Shown piece by piece: positions 29,423 to 41,129 of a DNA stretch of 64,000 nucleotides; the stretch's first letter is position 1, and every line of letters begins with the position of its first letter. This stretch comes from Melastoma dodecandrum. Lineage: Eukaryota > Streptophyta > Magnoliopsida > Myrtales > Melastomataceae. Under the pieces are notes generated by a model. That model saw nothing but the letters and a program-made list of their open reading frames with translations, did no database searches and had not been told where the DNA came from. The position numbers were made by a program, and so were the translations under genes. The stretch spans positions 6,324,001 to 6,388,000 of the forward strand of contig JARUPY010000606.1 of the NCBI GenBank assembly GCA_029817715.1. Direction: 5' to 3'.

Positions 29423-32400
29423 ATGTCGACTTTTAAGGCTTTCGAGCTCCATAATCTGCGTGCGGGGCCAACTGGACCCGTTCCGGTCGCGGAGGATCAG
29501 GGATCGGGCGTCACTCTCGGACCTATCCTGCCGGAGCATTTGTTCCCGGAGACGGTGCCGCTCAACTATCTCGTCACTGAGAAGCCCATCCCGATTTGCC
29601 ATCCCAACTTCGTCGATCCCCTCAACTGGGAAGGTCAGGGATCCTTCCTGTGTTTTCCTTCTGCATCTAAATCTGAGATGGTGGAATGGCTCGAGATGTG
29701 GGAGGAGCACTTCACCGAGAGGTTTAGGAATCAGAAGATCCTGAGGTTCTTTAGAATGTCCGTGGCAGACAAGAACTGTGATCCTAGAGTTTGCTCGGCC
29801 ATGCTGCCTTTCTGGAATTCTGCTGTCAATTGCTTCTATTTCCCGGAGGGTCCCATGTCTGTTACATTGGCAGATGTGAAGATTTTGACCAGGTGCAAAA
29901 TCAATGGCCTTCCTGTTCGACAATACTCTCAGGCAGGTGATATTAATCCCAAGGGCGCTCTTCAGTACATGGAGGTGGTGAACAGGCACTTAAAAATGGC
30001 CTCAGCAGGCAAAGAGCCAGATGAGAAGTTGTCGACCGAAGGTTTTGGCGCCCGGGAAGAGGTCGAGTTTCTCAGCACCTGGTTAAGCAAGTTTGTTTAT
30101 TGCTTCCCTGGGAAGAAGGTCAGCCACACTTCTTACGCAGTGGCCAACTTTCTGAGGGAGACCAATGAAGAAATCTCTTGGGGCCCCTTCATTTTGGGTC
30201 TTCTTTACCATGATCTGGACAGAGCGACGACTCAGATCAAGCCATTTCCAAAACATCCAGCAGGAGGGTTGCTCTGGTTAGTTCACCTCTGGTCGGCTAT
30301 GTGGATGCCAGGATTGACTGGGTTCAAGGGCCCTTCTTCGCCCCTCGAATCTGCCTATTATGGGGAGACCATCTTGGATCAGTGCTGCCAGCGGAAGGAT
30401 CAATGGCTTATGACATCGATCACTGGCCACATGAAGCACATCGTCGACTTCGGCAGGGTAGATCGACGCAACTGGGCACCCTTTCCAGGCGGCAAGACAT
30501 TTGCTCAGGAAATTAATCTTCAAGCTGCTCGTGGCTTCTGGAATGGGGTATTGACCCGCAGGGACCTACCAGTTATCTTTGACGGCTACCTGACCTTTGA
30601 AGTCTATAACCCTCAGCTGTGTGCAAGGCAGTTTGGGTTCATCCAGGGTGTAGCAGTTCCACTTGCCGACCCTACCGGTGGCTTGTGCGGGGACAGGATG
30701 AAGAGAATTGGGTGCAAGCCGATCGCCCCGAAGACCCTCGACTTGCTCAACAGCAAGGCGCAGCTCTCCCAGATGGAATTCCCATCTGATACTTCTGCCT
30801 GTTTTGCCACACAGTTCTTCACTGTGCTGTGGTCGACTACCTATGAAGAGCTGCGGGCTTTGATGCATTTCTTGGAGGTCTCCAAGGAGCCTGATTTTTA
30901 CATAGGCGACGCGCATATCAAAGCAAAAGGTAAAGACTTAGCTTTACTTTAAGAGTATTGGGTTCTTAGTATTAATCGTGAGCTTTCTCCTTTTTAGGAT
31001 CAATGATGCCTCAAGGCTCTGGAAAATCCAAGCCTAAAGCTCCCCTTGCCCCTGCTCCTTCTAGACTCAAGTCGACTAGCAAGGGGAAAGCTAAGGTGGC
31101 GAGCTCCAGGGAAACAGCCGCAGGTGATCCCTCTAAGGCTCGACCTAAAAGCGCTCCAAAGCGCAAGGCGGCCGAGGAAGGAGATCTTGAGGAGATGCCT
31201 CTATCCCAGAGGAGGAGACTGGTGAAGGTATCATCTTCAGTGGCGGCTCCTCTTCCCAAGTCGCCGACTACCGTAGCGGCGACTTCTTCTTCGAGGTCGC
31301 CAGCAGCGGTGGCCCCACTCAGATCACCGGTAGTGAGTTCATCATCTGCTGCGGTGCCCGCGACCTTAGCGACGGTCGATATCGCTCGAGGAGCGACTAC
31401 AGAGGTATGACTCTACTGATTCTAATTCATCTTGAGCTTCTGTATCTAACCCGCACTATATTGCCTAGGGCGAAGCGTCAACCGGAGGTGGTGACCAGCC
31501 TACTCTGGTTGTGTTCGAGACAGGTGCAACGGCTTCGATCGCCGAGGTGAGCTCGACTCCCTGCTAAGATATATTACTCTAGTTCATATATGAACTTTGG
31601 TTTTATTACTCTACTCTAGGAAGAGCAGGCTCCTGAAGTCTTGCTACAAGAAGGAACCGCTATGGTTTTAGTCGATCCTTCAATTCGGTCGACGCGAGAG
31701 GGGGCACCACCTCAGTCGATGCGAGAGGAGGAAGAACAAGGCGTTCCTTCTTCTTCAGTCCCCACTCCTGCACCACCAATGGTATGTGTTCTTCTTTCAC
31801 ACAAAGCATGGCGTTGTTATCGCGATTCTAACCGCGACACTTCACAGGCTCGTCCGAAGAGAGTGAAGATGACTGCTGGTCGCAAGAAGGCTCCTACTCC
31901 CTCCACTTCTTCGGGCGAAAGTTCTGAGGATTTACTACCTTCAGAGGTAAGTATTCGATTGCATGAAGGTGTCGACTTTTCGGGATATTGTGTCTTAGCA
32001 ACATTTCATTTCTTATTCTGCAGGGTCCTGCTGCAGCGACCTTGACTAGCGACCCATGGGTGAAGCTTCACCAGTATATCGAAGAATTTTGCCGACTTCT
32101 GCTCATTGACCCCTTAAGCGTCGACGAGTTTAGGAGGATGCAGCAGCTGTTGAAGGAGATCGAGGCATCCCCTCGGGTCACGGACGAAATACTGGGGGCC
32201 TGCAAGAGCTTCAGGTCGACGTACTGGACCCGCTGGAGGGATTACTACGCCGACCTGCTCACCCACGATTTGACTGACTCGAAGATTCAGTCGATCAATG
32301 AAGCTCGAGGGCAGGCCTCTAAAGCTGCACAGGACGCCCGCCAGCGTTTGGTCGATGTGCAAGAGAAGCTGACCGAGGCAGAGAGACAGATAGAGTTCTA

Positions 32401-32608
32401 CACGAACCTCAAGAATGACCTGACTCGGCAGCTTGCGTCGATCAATACTCAAGAAATCGAGGAGCTGGAGGCCAACGCTGCGAAGGATAGAGAAAAGGTT
32501 GTCGACCTTTATGCCCAGCGAAACAAGGTGAACGCGAAGCGACGAGCTCGTAAATCCCTTGTCCTCGATTTCAGAGAAGTTGGCGGGTTATGGAAATTAG
32601 ATTTGTAA
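29423..32608 (+). CDS. Plant mobile domain (PMD) protein, antisense passenger gene of TE2, six exons
   Basis: The exons are 29423-30929, 30998-31404, 31469-31546, 31620-31781, 31848-31946 and 32024-32608, giving 945 residues. Exon number, phases and intron sites match TE1 exactly, and introns 2-5 are nearly identical in sequence. The PMD region (MSTFKAFELHNLRAGPTGPV onward) differs from TE1 at many residues, but conserved blocks are kept (FWNSAVNCFYFPEGPMSVTL; HLWSAMWMPGLTGF). The Ser/Pro-rich middle and most of the coiled coil are almost the same. No stops or frameshifts. The longer ORF starting at 29240 begins upstream of the TATA box and is not used. Its retention while gag in the same element has a stop suggests that it is not merely decaying. 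Confidence 0.88.
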
Positions 32609-32740
32609 CCAAAGAACAATGCAATTCCATTGTTTTTGCTTTACTGAACAAATCAAGTATCTTGTGTCTCGAATGAATTCCTGCCCACTACGCTAAATTC
32701 ATTTTTCCAAACAGCATTACTGAAGCCTAGCGCGATTTTC

Positions 32741-35700
32741 TTAGGAATTAAGCGCTTCCCAAATTAATGGAGTCCTTTGTCTTAGGATTTTATGATGAGT
32801 TTCCCAGATAGTCGCGCGGTAGGATTTAAGATATTTACCATTGACCTTCAATGGATGTCTATCCCCTTCTCTGGTCATAAGTCGATACGTATTAGATGAG
32901 TATGTCTCGCATACTTCATATGGACCCTCCCAATTAGGAGACCACTTACCCAGGACTTGGTCCTTCGATTTAAGAGGTAGGACCATCTTCCATACTAAGT
33001 CGCCCACTTTGAAGCGCTTGTGGACAACCTTTTTATTATAGTGCCTAGCAATTCTTTGCTTATGTACCTCGAGTCGGTCTATTACGTCGAGTCGTTTCTT
33101 CTCCAATTCTTCTAAAGCGAGGTACATTGCCTCGTCTTGCAAGTCAGGATGAGCTACCCTGAGCGACTTGTATCGAATTTCAATAGGTAGGACAGCATCT
33201 TGCCCATATACCAGCGAAAAAGGGGCTTCTCCTGTGCTGTCTCTCTTGGTGACTCTTAGAGCCCACAAGGTGTCTTGTAATAGTTTGTGCCATCCTCTTG
33301 GATTTGCACCAACCATTTTCTGAATGTTATTCTTTATGAGCTTATTAGTAGCTTCAGCTTGTCCATTCGACTGGGGGTAATAAGGTGTCGAATTAGTGAT
33401 TGAAAAGCTGAACTCAGCAGCGAATTCACGCACCTTCTCATTATTGAAAACGGTGCCATTGTCCACTACAATATTCTGGGGAATCCCAAATCTATAAATG
33501 ATGGAAGATCTGAGAAAGTCGATCACCTCTTTGTGGTCAATTTTCTTATATACTTGAGCCTCGACCCACTTGGTAAAGTAGTCAGTAGCGACTAGAATGT
33601 AGGCATCGCCTTTACTCGAGTGTGGGTGAATCTCTCCAATTATATCCAGGGCCCAAGTCCTAAATGGCCAAGGCTTGATGACTGAGACTAAGTCAGACGC
33701 TGGGGCCCTTGTCACCGGACCATGTTTTTGACACTCTTGGCACCCCCTAGCCATTTCTATGCAGTTCTTTAGCATTGATGGCCAGTAAAAACCATGTCTT
33801 TGGATAGTCCAAGACATTTTGGTGCCAGATTGGTGAGACCCGCATAAACCCTGGTGAGTCTCCAACATAATTAGGGTCGCTTCGTCTAAGTCGACGCACC
33901 TTAGTAGGACTCCTTCTTTGGTCTTTCTATAAAGTACCCCATCTATAAGGGTGTACGACAAAGCCTGAGTCTTGATTCTTTGGCTCGCCTTTTGTGTTGG
34001 GTCGGAGAGGAAGCCGGTGATTGGCCTCCTCCAATCTTTATCGCTTGTCATTATGTCCAGAGTGAACGCGTCGCCTTGGGGAGCTAGGTGGGAAGCTATT
34101 TCTGGGATACAATCGCTTCCTCTTTTGGCCTTGTATCCTGAAGCCTTTTGGGCTAAGTCGTTAGCGATTGTGTTTTCCTCCCGGCCTACAAAGAGGAAAG
34201 TAATTGCTTCAAACAGCCTGATTAGCCTTCGAGCGACTTGATGATAGGGTGCGAGTTTCTCTTGACATAGAGAGTCGCCGTTCATCTGGTTAATAACCAG
34301 TTGAGAGTCTCCCATTACTCTGGCTTTCCTGGCTCCCAAGGCTAATAATTCCTTCAAGAGCGTGATCAACGCTTCATATTCAGTCGCATTGTTTGTATGA
34401 GTCGCCGACAAACGATATGCTAGGCGAACGTCCTTTCCTAGTGGCGAAAGTATGTGAAGGCCTATACCTACGCCGGATTTCGCCGAAGATCCATCAAACC
34501 AAGCTTGCCAGACATCCACAAGGGATTCCTCTTGATCGATTAATGTAGATGGATCATGGTTTACTAAGAAGTCGGCTAAGGCCTGCCCTTTCACCGACTG
34601 TTGAGGTTTGAAACGCAGATCGTATGCAGATAGGACCAAGCTCCATTTACTAATTCTTCCGGTCAATAGGGGACTTTCGAAAAAGTATTTTATGACTGGA
34701 GACTTGGCAATAACATGAACCTCTTGGGATCCGATATAATGCCTCAGCTTCTTAACAGCATAAAAGACTGACAGGCATAACTTCTCCTTAATTGTATAGC
34801 GCCTCTCTGTAGCAGTCAATTGTCTTGACAAATAGTAGACTGCTCTTTCAGTTTTGTCCTCCGCCTCTTGGGCTAACATGGCACCGATGACTGATTCAGT
34901 CGCTGCCACGTAAAGCAGATAGGGCTTTCCTATGCGAGGAGGGGCAAGCACAGGCGGCTTCATTAAGTACTCCTTTAAGCCTTCAAATGCTTTCTGGTGT
35001 TCGTCGCTCCACACAAAATTTCCCTTCGCCTTTAGTAAAGTCGAGAAAACTTCTGTCCGTCCAGCGATGTTGCCAATAAATCGCCTTAGATAATTGACCC
35101 TTCCTAAGAAAGCCTGTAACTGCTTCTTATTACTCGGAGGGTTCAATCTTTGAATGGCATTCACTTTGTTCTGGTCGACTTCTATGCCACGTTGATGGAC
35201 TAGGAACCCTAGGAAATGTCCTGCTCTGACTCCGAAGGCACATTTGAGAGGGTTTAGTTTGAGCTGATGTTTTCTCATCCGAATGAAAGCATTTCTAAGG
35301 TCATTAACATGTGACTTCTCATCTTGCGACTTGACCACTATATCGTCTATGTATACTTCGACTGTTTTGTTAATCGAGGGATCAAATACAGCGTTCATGG
35401 CTCGTTGGTAGGTTGCCCCAGCGTTTTTGAGTCCGAATGGCATGACTACCCATTCGAAAATGCCTAGTGGACACCTGAACGCAGTTTTATGGATATCCTC
35501 CTCAGCTAGGAAGATTTGGTTATATCCCGAAAAACCATCCATGAAGGACATAATTTGGTGCCCTGCAGTCTTGTCGACTAAGTCGTCTGCGATAGGCATG
35601 GGGTACTCATCCTTTGGAGTGGCACGATTCAAGTCTCTGAAGTCGATGCAAACTCTAATCTTACCATTCTTCTTAATGACAGGAACTATACTGGATATCC

Positions 35701-36343
35701 ATTCGGTGTACCTCGATGTCCTTATATATCCAGCTTTAAAGAGCTTCTTGACTTCCTCGAATACTGCTTGAGTGACTTCATGAGTCATTCTCCTCGGCGC
35801 CTGTTGGACTGGTTTAAATCCCGTTTTGATTGGTAACTTGTGTTCCACAAGTCGGCGATCTAGGCCAGGCATTTCAGTGTAATCCCAAGCGAAACAGTCT
35901 TTAAACTCCTCTAAAGTAGCTTTCATAGAATTGAAAAGTTCTTTATTCATTGAAGAACTGATGAAAACAACTCGAGGGCTTGATGCCTCGCCTAAATTGA
36001 CACTTACGAGTGAGTCACATGGCATCATCAGTGACTCACGACTCTGGACACCACCTAGATCGGTGTCAACGTTATTACATGACCTAGCTTCGAAATTGAT
36101 GTTGCCTATTTGGCATCCTACTCTCGTAGACATCCTAACATGCTTCTGAAGTCGCTGTAGGATATCAGCGACTGCATGACCTTTCTCCTCACTGTCCATA
36201 CGTCCCTTCGTGTAGGAGTCTATCGGGCTCCAACTCCGTCGCAGTGCTCTCTTGGCTCTTAGGCGCTTCTCCCTTGTTGCTGCTTGGGCTGTTGTTCGTC
36301 TCGCCTCCATCTTTGGTCGTGACCACCTCCTGCAGAACCTCAT
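32741..36343 (-). CDS. pol: TE2 pol: reverse transcriptase, RNase H, second RNase H, integrase
   Basis: The ORF has 1,200 codons, the same domain order as TE1 pol, and all catalytic motifs present (YIDDIVV; WFDGSSAKSGVGIGLH; HQGLCGSHQSG with CQECQKHG; VVDNGTVF). It overlaps the gag-protease frame by 155 bases in +1. Protein identity to TE1 is very high except for a patch between RNase H and the integrase finger (KRGSDCIPEIASHLAPQGD here, RGRNNCVPEIASHLVPQSD in TE1), which suggests exchange between subfamilies. Confidence 0.95.
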   Translation of the reverse strand: MRFCRRWSRPKMEARRTTAQAATREKRLRAKRALRRSWSPIDSYTKGRMDSEEKGHAVADILQRLQKHVRMSTRVGCQIGNINFEARSCNNVDTDLGGVQSRESLMMPCDSLVSVNLGEASSPRVVFISSSMNKELFNSMKATLEEFKDCFAWDYTEMPGLDRRLVEHKLPIKTGFKPVQQAPRRMTHEVTQAVFEEVKKLFKAGYIRTSRYTEWISSIVPVIKKNGKIRVCIDFRDLNRATPKDEYPMPIADDLVDKTAGHQIMSFMDGFSGYNQIFLAEEDIHKTAFRCPLGIFEWVVMPFGLKNAGATYQRAMNAVFDPSINKTVEVYIDDIVVKSQDEKSHVNDLRNAFIRMRKHQLKLNPLKCAFGVRAGHFLGFLVHQRGIEVDQNKVNAIQRLNPPSNKKQLQAFLGRVNYLRRFIGNIAGRTEVFSTLLKAKGNFVWSDEHQKAFEGLKEYLMKPPVLAPPRIGKPYLLYVAATESVIGAMLAQEAEDKTERAVYYLSRQLTATERRYTIKEKLCLSVFYAVKKLRHYIGSQEVHVIAKSPVIKYFFESPLLTGRISKWSLVLSAYDLRFKPQQSVKGQALADFLVNHDPSTLIDQEESLVDVWQAWFDGSSAKSGVGIGLHILSPLGKDVRLAYRLSATHTNNATEYEALITLLKELLALGARKARVMGDSQLVINQMNGDSLCQEKLAPYHQVARRLIRLFEAITFLFVGREENTIANDLAQKASGYKAKRGSDCIPEIASHLAPQGDAFTLDIMTSDKDWRRPITGFLSDPTQKASQRIKTQALSYTLIDGVLYRKTKEGVLLRCVDLDEATLIMLETHQGLCGSHQSGTKMSWTIQRHGFYWPSMLKNCIEMARGCQECQKHGPVTRAPASDLVSVIKPWPFRTWALDIIGEIHPHSSKGDAYILVATDYFTKWVEAQVYKKIDHKEVIDFLRSSIIYRFGIPQNIVVDNGTVFNNEKVREFAAEFSFSITNSTPYYPQSNGQAEATNKLIKNNIQKMVGANPRGWHKLLQDTLWALRVTKRDSTGEAPFSLVYGQDAVLPIEIRYKSLRVAHPDLQDEAMYLALEELEKKRLDVIDRLEVHKQRIARHYNKKVVHKRFKVGDLVWKMVLPLKSKDQVLGKWSPNWEGPYEVCETYSSNTYRLMTREGDRHPLKVNGKYLKSYRATIWETHHKILRQRTPLIWEALNS

Positions 36344-39300
36344 CTATGTCCTTGTCTGTGAAATCGGGCCCCCATCCTGTTGGCACAATGGGTCCTTCGT
36401 CAGGCTTGGGGTGAGAGGTGCCATAGCTTACGATGAAGTCGAACTTCCCAGAAGGTTCACCTAGGGGTCCGACTGTGGGGTCTCCCAGCTTGTAGCGCTG
36501 ATCCAGAGTAAGGTCCTTGATTGTCTTACACGTCTCTGTATGCAAAATACCCTTGTCACAACAGGAGTATTCATCAGCCTTAACGATTTCTATCTCGGAG
36601 TCAAGCCATAAGATTAACTCCCTATGCAAAGTAGATGGAATCGCGGCGGCCTTATGAAGCCAATCGCGTCCTAAAAGCGCATTAAATGAAGGGGCTATAT
36701 CGATTACAAAGAAAGCAGTTTCCTGCTCGTATCTCCCGACGCCTAGGCGCACGGAGCATATGCCCAGGCACTCGGATTTTCTCCCATTAAAGCCACTTAC
36801 AGCTACGTCGGTTCGCACCAACTCGCTAGGCTTGTACCCAAGTAATCTAAACTTGGCAAGGGGAAGAACATTGACAGTGGCGCCATTGTCTATTAAGACT
36901 CGGCCCACTAAGACACCATCAAAGGTGGCTGAGATGTACAGCGAATGCATATGCTGTTTCATGCGATCTGATGGTTTTCTCAACCAGTGCAGAGGGAAGC
37001 CAGAAGGAAATGTAATGACTTTAGAGTCGAGAGTTTTACCTTCCGGTGCCTCCGACTTGTTGTTGCAGGCGAACTCCGCAGGGAGGGTAAGAGCGTTACA
37101 GCTCACGAGGGGCCCTTGCTCTGCGTTGAAGTCGCAGGGCTTATCTCCTCGTAGAGGAGTGTAGTCGAAGCTCGAGCCTGGGTCTTCCGAGTAGTCAGTA
37201 GACTCGACTCGCTCGGGCTCTGCGACTTGTTTTCCTGTGGTGTGATTCCCGCCAACGGGTGGCATCACAGGGGTCGTTCTTGGCTTCTTCTGGGCGTGAC
37301 TTAGACGCCTTTCTTTTCTCTTTTGAGCCCTCACGGGAAGCGTAACCTTCCTTTCCGCCTTCTGCCATTGAGACGAAGGGTTAAGCGCTTTGACAAACCT
37401 TGGTTTCTTAGAACCAAAAGGAAGTCGACCTACCTCTACAAACCTTTCGTCGGCTGGGTCATATCCTACCTGCACAGGGTTATCTGCTGGCCTATTCGAA
37501 GAGGGCTTGTTAGGGTTCGAATTACCTGAGCCCTCAGGACGGACTGCCTTCACCAGCATCTCCCCTTTTGCGGATAAGTCGACGAGGCGCAAGAAGTAGT
37601 TAACGCAGCATGCTGTGCAGAGCTGGGTGATGAGTATGCGGTTGTGAGCGATCAGCTTGCACTTTTGGCACAGCAGCTTTTCGTCCAGGAATTGGGCAAT
37701 AGGTGGCCCCCTCCGCAGTTCCTGAGGATCAACTGTCTGCGACGCGTAGCGGGGCCTGCGATTCACGGCCTGCTAAGGTTGGTCCGCTTCCTTATGCTCC
37801 TCTACCGGTCTAATCTCCTTAACAGGGGTAGTTCTATTGTACCCCTGTTTGATGACCCTTTTGCCAGACGAGTCTATGAACTCCAGTCGCCGCGCCGGGC
37901 GTTCTGTTCCCCGGGCGACTGCTTCTCCATTCCCCTTGTGACCCTGGGGACATCCTCTTCCTCCTCGCAAGGCTAACCGGCGATTTGCGCTAGGAGGGCT
38001 TTTGAGGGCGTGAGAAGATCCTCGGGGAGTGTTCAACGACATTGCCGCTTCCTCGAACGAGGTCAAGTCGTACCATTCCTCCGTCTTGCTGTCCAGTAGG
38101 TACTTCTTGAACGTGTGGCACTGATCCGTAGTATGGGTGTCGTTCAAGTGCCAGTGGCATAACCACTTCTCCCTTCCTTTGGGCAGAATGAAGACCCCAC
38201 GCTCAGCCAGTCGCTTCATCAGGGCATTAGCTACCAAAGTCTCGCCGGTTGCTTGTAAGCCCTGCGAGGGTACAGCAGAGTCGTTAATAACTTCTAAGAG
38301 ATTAACCTCAGCATCATATATGTCAAACGTATGAATGGCGGCTTCATCCCCGAATGGATTATTATCCACCACGGCGACTTCGTCGACCTCGGGAAAACGG
38401 AGCTCTTTAGACTCTATTAAATCCCGGATGATATTTCTAAAGGACAAACAGTCCTTGGTAGCATGGGTGAAAGACCCATGCCACTTGCAGTAATTCCTAT
38501 TCTTTTCCCTCTCTGTCTGAGGAACTCGATGGCCGGGCTTAAGCCTAATCCTTTTCCTTTGATAAAGCCAGTCGAATATAGCGTCGACTTTATCCGTGTC
38601 GAAAGAATATTTTCTTTCCTCGGCATTCTTTTGGGATGCCTTAGCTTTGGAATTCTTCTTAGTCAGGGGGTCGCATATAGTCGACTCCCCCTTGACAAAT
38701 TCCGCCACGTCGACTTCATAAGTGTCGACTTGGTAGGCTCGAGTCAGCTGGGCTTCCTCTGTAAGGAACTGATAATACTCAGTAGCCCTCCTCGCTAAGT
38801 CATACAGGTCGGCAAAGGGCTCGCCCTGCAGCTTTTTCCGGAACGGGATAGTCAACGCATTTAATGCGAGAAGTAATTGATCATTCTCCGGTATGGGGGG
38901 GCTACACCGTAGTAGGGCCTTCCTGAGTTTCATTAGAAACTGCCATGGGTGTTCTCCGTTAGCCTGCCTAAGGCGCATTACCTCAAACATCGACATGGGG
39001 GTATCCAGTCGAGCAAAGGTCTTAACGAACATAGATTGCATCTGAGTCCACGAGGCTACTGACCCTGGCGGCAAACTCGCATACCACGTAAAGGCATCTC
39101 CCGTTAACGAGTTAGGGAAGAGCTTCAGTTTCCAAAAGTCGTTCCCAGCCGCCTCACCAAGTTGGTGAGTGAAGCGAGCGACATGCTCGAGTGGGGTCAT
39201 TTCATCTTCACCCGAAAAACGAGTAAAGTCAGGCACCTTATAACCTCTAGGTAAAGGGAAATCCCTGTCGACATATGCAGGATAGGGAGACCTGTACAAA

Positions 39301-40160
39301 CAGGCATCGTCTCGCCGAGCTATTCCGGGGACGACTTGCTCTATAACCTGAGTTATGGCCTCCCTCAAATCTGGGGGTACACCGCCTACCGGGGCCTGCG
39401 CTGTAGGTCGAGTCGACCTTATCGGGCTGTACGGAGATCTTTCCCCCATTGTCTGATTCGCTGGATTCCTCATGTAGAAGGAAGGCTCCTCCCGAAAGTT
39501 TCCACCTCGGGATCCAAGCTCATAGGGGTCTCCAGTCGCGTCGATTACAGGTTCTTTTCCAGGGCGATGAGACGGAATAAAATCCTCCCCTCGATCTGTT
39601 TCCTCCTGAAAGTCCTCTGCCTCATTCCAATACGTATTCGTTGGTCGATTACGTGAGGAAGAAGGTCGACTAGGGGGAACCAGATTCCCGGGTTCGAAAA
39701 GAGTATTTGTCCTTATGTCGGATTGCTCAAAAGTCACATTACGTGGCCCTTGAGTAGTCCTGCGAGCGTCTGCCATGAACGTAGACTCCCTAAAGGGGGC
39801 CTCTCTCATACGAGGTCTTACTCTTTCCTCGTCTCTCGGGCCAGAAAAACGCCCTATTAGAGTTTGGACATCCATTAGGATGCCCTTCATATCGGTCAAA
39901 TCCTGACGCACATTCCCCAATTCCTTGTGGAACTCCAGTTTCGAAATGAATTCGGACGGGGCATGTGAATCAAAAGCGGACTGGTTTGTAGCTGCCTGGC
40001 CTCCTAGGGCCGGCACTTGGGCATGTGAATCAAAAGTGGACTGGTTCGTGGCTGCCTGGCCTCCTAGGGCTGGCGCTTCCAAGTTCATTCCCGGAGGAAG
40101 TTCCTGGTTTTCCCCATCTAAGGGATTCTGAGATTCACGGCTTCGAGTATTCCTCGGCAT
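36189..40160 (-). pseudogene. gag: TE2 gag-protease, interrupted by one nonsense codon
   Basis: The reading frame is continuous from 40160 to 36189 except for TAG at 37775-37773, where TE1 has CAG (Gln) in EADQPQQAVNRR. This is a single C-to-T change. Upstream are the gag capsid domain and both Cys/His motifs; downstream is the protease with DNGATVNVL. The N-terminal Ala/Gly-rich repeat is arranged differently from TE1 (APALGGQAATNQSTFDSH, then VPALGGQAATNQSAFDSH). Without readthrough, protease and pol cannot be made as a fusion. Confidence 0.92.
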
Positions 40161-40177
40161 TTGAGACTAAGATCTTC

Positions 40178-40194
40178 TCCCACTGTGGTCGCCA
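40178..40194 (-). other. Primer-binding-site-like tract of TE2
   Basis: TGGCGACCACAGTGGGA on the minus strand, 6 bases from the right LTR, identical to TE1. Confidence 0.7.
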
Positions 40195-40200
40195 AAAACG

Positions 40201-41129
40201 TGTTCGCGCACGAAACGGATCACGTTGGAAATATTTGGCAATGGACTCACAGTAGTTATATTGTGGTCGCCAGTAAGAAGATGCACAATTTTATTGAAAT
40301 CAAATGCAAGTCTTACAATCTTAATGAATAAAGGAAACAGGGCTTACAGCCATTAAAAATGAAAAAAAGCGCAAGTATTGACGACGACGTGGAAATCTGT
40401 GACGGTGGAGAACTTGTGACGAAGGCCTTGGAAGCTCGCTCCGTCGGTGGTGTCGCTGGCGGGGGTTGACGGCAAAGGCCCTACGAGCTCACTCTGCTGG
40501 TGGAGGGAGGTTGACCTACAAACCGGGTCGAGGTATCTAATTTCCTAAGGTTGACGAACAAACTTCAGTGTTTTGGCTGTGTGTGGTCGTGCCCTGTCTT
40601 GAAAAATCCCTCTGCTATTTATAGAGGACTTGTACGTGATTAACGCGTAACAGATAGATCTTTTTACAGATCGTGTTATAGATCGTGATCCCTAATGTCG
40701 TGGGAGTGTCTCAACAACCCCCTTGATATATGGGATCACGTTCCTGGATATTTAAGATCAGTTACGATCTTTAACAAACGTGATTGAAAATGAATAAATT
40801 TATTTCAACCTCGTCGACTTGACTGATCTGTACGGACTACGATCGACTTGGTCGACTTATCCGGGATTCCGTCGACTTGACCCTACTAGTAGACCTAGCT
40901 ACTATTGAGTCATCTTGATTGGCTTTGAGCACCATATTCCTTCGTCGTGAGTCGACCTAGTCGACCCCGTTCATAAGTCGACTTAGTCGACTTCGTCATA
41001 AATCGACCTAGTCGACTTCGTCGTGAGTCGGCCTAGACGACTACATCTTGGGCCGACTCGGAGCGTGACTTGAGGGATTACTGAGTTTCTGTTCTAAACC
41101 CAGGCCCAAAATTAATTGCCATGTCAACA
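40201..41129 (-). repeat. TE2 5' LTR (right)
   Basis: 929 bp, the same length as the left LTR, with about 8 scattered substitutions by eye and no indels noted. It drives gag-pol leftward. Confidence 0.95.

Larger units (their letters stand above)
28297..41129 (-). mobile_element. TE2: full-length Ty3/gypsy Tat-lineage element of the same family as TE1, with an antisense PMD gene
   Basis: 12,833 bp with 929-bp LTRs (28297-29225, 40201-41129), TG...CA ends and a perfect 5-bp target duplication GTCAC (28292-28296, 41130-41134). Layout and orientation match TE1. The LTRs show about 8 substitutions by eye. gag has one nonsense codon (TAG, 37773-37775); pol and the PMD gene are open. Its LTRs lack most of the 54-bp array found in TE1. 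The insertion lies in exon 1 of the receptor-kinase gene: removing the element and one target copy restores the reading SRRVTTISL. Confidence 0.96.
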
